Below are positions 59,801 to 64,000 of a stretch of DNA of 64,000 bases, piece after piece. The first letter of the stretch is position 1, and each line of letters begins with the position of its first letter. The notes under the pieces are model-generated. The model was given only the letters and a program-made list of their open reading frames with translations, was not told the DNA's origin and searched no databases. The translations under genes and the position numbers were made by a program. The DNA is from Sciurus carolinensis (Eukaryota > Chordata > Mammalia > Rodentia > Sciuridae). Location: contig NC_062222.1 of assembly GCF_902686445.1 (NCBI RefSeq), forward strand, positions 134,361,035 to 134,425,034, given 5' to 3'.

Positions 59801-62800
59801 GGGGGAAAAAACCCAGGTGCTAGAGTATGGAAAAGAAACCTACCAAGACCTTTAAGCGGGCCGTCCCATCAATGACGACTTCATGGGTCTAAGATGTGCC
59901 AATCACTTCCCAAAGAGGTGAAAAGACGATAGGTTACGTATTTCTATCACAAATTATAACTTCAAACTGAAGATCCCTTTGGATTTTAGGGATACCAAAG
60001 CACAGCTCCACATGTTTTTCATTGGGCCCCAATGTTTAAGTTTTGAGGGCTTGCAAGGTAGGCTCTTCAGCTGCCTTGATCACTCATCTTATGCCTGATC
60101 TATCATGGAATTAGACACATCCAGAAGTCTCTGGAGGACTCAGGAGAAAATATACTGCAGTGCCTTAAGATTAAGTCACTAGGCCATATTTTCACCATCA
60201 AAAAGCTGATTTAGCAATCAACTTCATTTTACAATCTTTTAGAGACCAAGCAACTGACCATAAACATTAACTGTTTAGAACTACCCAGTGTGAGCTGCCT
60301 GCTATAAAACCCGTAGTTACATAAGCTCTGGTGGTTTCAATAGCCATTTTAAGGAAGGAACAGTATGCATCTCTAGTAAATACACTATTAAAGTTGCAGG
60401 CAGAAACAGGTGATTTGGACTCCCTCATCCCTAAACTATTGTTGCCTGCCCCTTCTTAGCTCATACCTCCAACCTCACTGGGATATCCCTAGGCCACGTC
60501 AGAAGCAAGAAAATTGAAGTCTGGGTTCATGAATGCATCCGCTCAATATGCAATGGTGAACTTAATGGACTTCTATGTGACTATGGCTTTTTAGAGGGTT
60601 CCAAAAAAAATGGTATTTCTGCCAGTGGGCAGATGTGCAGTCAATACACTTGGTCATCTCTTAGGAGGGAAGCGGCAAGAATACTCAGATGCACTAGCAA
60701 ATGCATGCGCTGGGTGGTCAGCCTGGGATAGGCAAAATTAGAAGACAGGTGACATGGAGGTCTGGGAGGAGGCATGTGGATTACTCATGATAGGCACAAC
60801 CTAAGTAGGTTGCAAAGGTCGGCCTAGCACACAGCATTCACCACAGAGGATGTGGTCCATAATCCAGTGAACATGGCTACTTGCCAGAGCTCACTTTTGC
60901 ACTTGGCCACCCAGTGGAAGCACTTAACTGGATAGACTTCATAGTCCGTCATTTAAGACCAAGGAGCGTTTTATTGGCAAGTCAACTGCATCTGAACTTT
61001 GACCCTGGAGAAGTGAGTATTAAATGCTCTGATATACATTCACAGAATGTAGTTCCGTTCTGTGACTTAATACTGCTCTTTAAGTCTTCTGGAATACCTA
61101 GTTTGCTGTGCAAAATTTCATGTAAGCCACCTGGAGCAGATGACCCATTTCACAGAAGGGTAAAGGAAGGAACAAGACATTAGGAACTTAAGCTAGGAGC
61201 TGCCAGCCTGGTATATATTGGAAGAACCTCTTGAATGCACATCAAGAAAGTCAGGTTGAGGGTGAACCTCTAGGCACTACCCGACAGCCCCAGAGACAGG
61301 AGTGCTGTTTTTTTAGGAAGGGCAGGCATACCATCTCTGGCTCTCAGTTCCTTTCCTACCATCCCACAGCCAATGACCAGCCTCACTAGGAGTGGGAGTT
61401 CCATCCACCTTGACACAAGGCGACTAGGATACTGCTAGGGAGTTCCCTGCCATAATCACACCCCAGGCTGACGCTTTCTGCCTAGTCCTGCATTTCTTTC
61501 TTCTCACAGGCTTCAGTGCGTTTTATACATCATACCATCAGTTTTGATCTCGACTCAGCAGCTCTTTCCCAAAGAGCTCAAGTTCAATGAGGCATCAGAA
61601 GCCATAGACAGTCTGGTTTGAGGAAGGAGTCAGACATTGGTGCTCTCTTCCATAGCCCGAAAATCACAAGCAGTTTCAAGAGACAGTTTACTAAGGGGAA
61701 CCAGCCGATGACAGGTCAGTGCATCTAAGCTGCAGCACCTGTTTGACCCACAGCTGCTGTACCTCCCTGGCCACCCAGCAGTCCTTGGAACTAAAGTTTC
61801 TCCCTCATCACCAAGTTTTCCAGTGGGATAGTGGTGTCATCCAGGTACGTGAATTTAGGTCCAGCAGTTCCGGTTCTAGATGCTGCCATCAGTGGCCAAT
61901 AGTAGTGTTGACAGGCCACCAAGTTCCTTTTACCAGTACTGCTACACAAAACCAAGATCGTGAAGCTATGGCAATTCCCTAGATAATGTCTTCCAGGGTT
62001 TAGCCATTCACAGTAAGTGGGTTCCAGTAAGACCCAGGTCACCAGGGTTCACACTTCTTGGATGAGAGTCCTGACACCAAATAAGCAATTTCAAACAATG
62101 CCAAGTGCTGACCATGTGTGAGACCCTAGCAATGGACATCATGAACAAATTTTTTCTAGTGTGGTCCTTTTAAGACCAGATTTTGAACATTATAGCTACC
62201 TAGTACCAGTAGACATGCACTTAGCTTTTAAGCCTTTTAATGAAACTGAACAGACTGCTCTTTGTTCACACCAACCTACATAGGACTCAGTCTTTACTCT
62301 TCCTAAACTATAAGCTCCAATAATGTGAGACAGATGCTAAAATTTGTTCAGTGGAAGGAAACGGTAAAGGATTCTAACTTTATCAAAGCCCCTCCCAGAC
62401 TCTGGCGCTCTGGCAATCATAGGACACTTCCCAGGCTAACCGTAAGGAGACACCCTGACCACATGGACCCAATTTCCATAAAGCCCTGACCCGCTTCTCT
62501 AGGCAGACATCTACATAGCCTGGGCACCCTCTACCTCTCCAACCACAATGGACTGCTCCTTCTGACCAGAGCACAGGGTGAAATGTGACCCTGCAAGTGA
62601 ACTCCAGAAAACTTGAGGGTAACATCCCGTAACACCAAGCACACCAAGGCCTGACCTTGACAGGAACAGCCTGGTGAGAGGACATCTGTCTGCATACTGC
62701 TCAATGACAGATGGGCCCACTGGCTTTCATATTCCTGATGCCCACGCAAAGGCCCCTAAACTATTGCTGGGTCAATTTTCTTGCTCTACCCACAGGCAAC

Positions 62801-64000
62801 ACAGCGAGTTGAGGATAGTGATCCTTAATGACCAGCTGTCCCCATGTCATAAGTGCCTTCCTCAGCAACACCTCCAAAGGCATCATTTCTGATCAACGAT
62901 GAAGTAGGAATTCCACTTTTAAGATTCCAAGGATAGAAACATGGTCCCATGAGATACATCCTGCTTCCCTTCCATGCTCTGAATTCCCCACATGGCACTG
63001 ACCAAGGCCCCACACCATTAACCATTTAGTAGGCGAGTTTCACTTGTGATCAGGTCAAAGTGACTAGTATACCAGTTGATTCCATTGCACTATCCACAGT
63101 TCCCGATCTAGACATACCTGTTAGAACAGCTGGCATGGTATACCAATACATAATCCAGAAGTGGTAAGAAGAACCATGTCAACTGTCATAGGTACACAGT
63201 TTCAACATCCCAGGTTACTCCAGGGAGGTCCGAGGGATACCTCAGAATTCTGATATTTAACATAGCTGGTGACTTCAGGATGCTGCTATACAGAGAAGAA
63301 TGAGTAATAGGATCTGTTTTCCTCATTTCCAAAAATGATTCTCTAGAGAAAAATGTGTTTAGAATGTGTGATGATCATTTTAGTTGCTGGCTTACTAGGG
63401 ACAGGTTCCTGAACTCCAATCAAATGCTAATCTAGGTGGCCCTGCGAAGTTATCTGTAGAGCTCATTGGAGTCTAGGGGTGCGATTATCCTAATCTGGGT
63501 AAGCCAACAGCAGAACTAAGGCTCCCCAAAGGAGACTAGACCAAGAAAGTACCAGTCTGCCTTTCCTGTTCAGCAGTCCAACAGAGTCCTGACTTGGCTA
63601 GCGCCAGCCCCCACTCACAGGAGAAAACTCTGCGAAAGTAATTTTTTTTGAGGGGGGGGTTGGTCTCTGGGGAAATCCTGAGTAACGTAGAAGTCATGCT
63701 ACCCAACTCCCCAACTCTAGCAGGTTGTCAAAAGTCATCCCAAGCTGGTTTGGGCTCAAGGATGACAAGGTATGGGGCAGTCCTTATGTCACATAGAGTC
63801 AGACTGTAGTAGGCAGCAAGACATAGCAAGCATGTGTCACTCGGCACAAGCCAGACAACGTCAGTAAGAACCAGAGGTGTCCCACAGGAAGACATGAAGG
63901 TCATTCAGGTTCAGACTCCTGAGCAGCGAGACATCCAGGCTGGGACACGCACAGTGGAGACGCTGACACCGAGCTATCAGACTCACCATGGGCATCAGTG
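59801..64000. other. Gene-free stretch to window end
   Basis: No gene or transposon recognised in the last 4.2 kb. The longest frames (100 codons at 60,881-61,183 plus, and 62,685-62,383 minus) have no motif. A G-run lies near 63,652-63,660. A gene could begin outside the window. Confidence 0.5.

Noticed and set aside
1..64000. CRISPR array, operon, riboswitch or prokaryotic defence system
   Set aside because: The sequence is vertebrate nuclear DNA: SINE, L1 and MaLR elements, no dense coding, no regularly spaced short repeats.

Overview
This is mammalian nuclear DNA, most likely from a squirrel-family rodent (Sciuridae: squirrel, marmot or ground squirrel). The best clue is one B1-ID composite SINE at 37,990-38,175, a form typical of that family. 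L1 fragments, MaLR-type LTR elements, simple repeats and long stop-rich stretches fit a vertebrate intergenic or intronic region. I found no intact protein-coding gene, no exon I would defend, and no rRNA, tRNA or CRISPR array. Bacterial-style features do not apply.  Layout. 0-21 kb is unique-looking DNA built partly from old, diverged internal duplications: a block family at 0.6-1.25, 20.43-20.97 and 32.49-33.28 kb, a second family at 11.99-13.02 and 17.1-18.2 kb, and a weaker pair at 2.6 and 14.4 kb. It also holds a MaLR-type solo LTR (6.86-7.25 kb), several L1 pieces and a (GT)n repeat. An ERV1-like solo LTR lies at 21.23-21.78 kb. From about 22.6 to 29.2 kb is a decayed endogenous retrovirus with a 5' LTR end, a lysine-tRNA-type primer binding site, and remnants of gag, pro, pol and env. 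A younger 465-bp LTR of another family is inserted in its env at 28,208-28,672 with a perfect 5-bp target duplication. 29.2-58.7 kb is gene-free and holds an antisense L1 (31.4-32.3 kb), the third duplicated block, the SINE, a small L1 piece (52.0 kb) and a nearly complete MaLR element with both LTRs (53.10-55.18 kb). A sense L1 ORF2 fragment fills 58.77-59.80 kb, and the rest has no recognisable feature.  Working together. The only functionally linked set is the provirus. Its order is LTR-PBS-gag-pro-pol-env, with betaretrovirus-like gag, protease and pol but a gamma/type-D-like env (CWIC motif in SU, CX6CC in TM), so it descends from a recombinant virus. Stops, frameshifts, a large gag deletion, loss of the integrase catalytic Glu codon, the LTR insertion and an unrecognisable 3' LTR make it inactive. 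The most unusual host feature is the set of diverged long duplications, one copy carrying a long inverted-repeat hairpin. I could not assign these to a named gene or repeat family.
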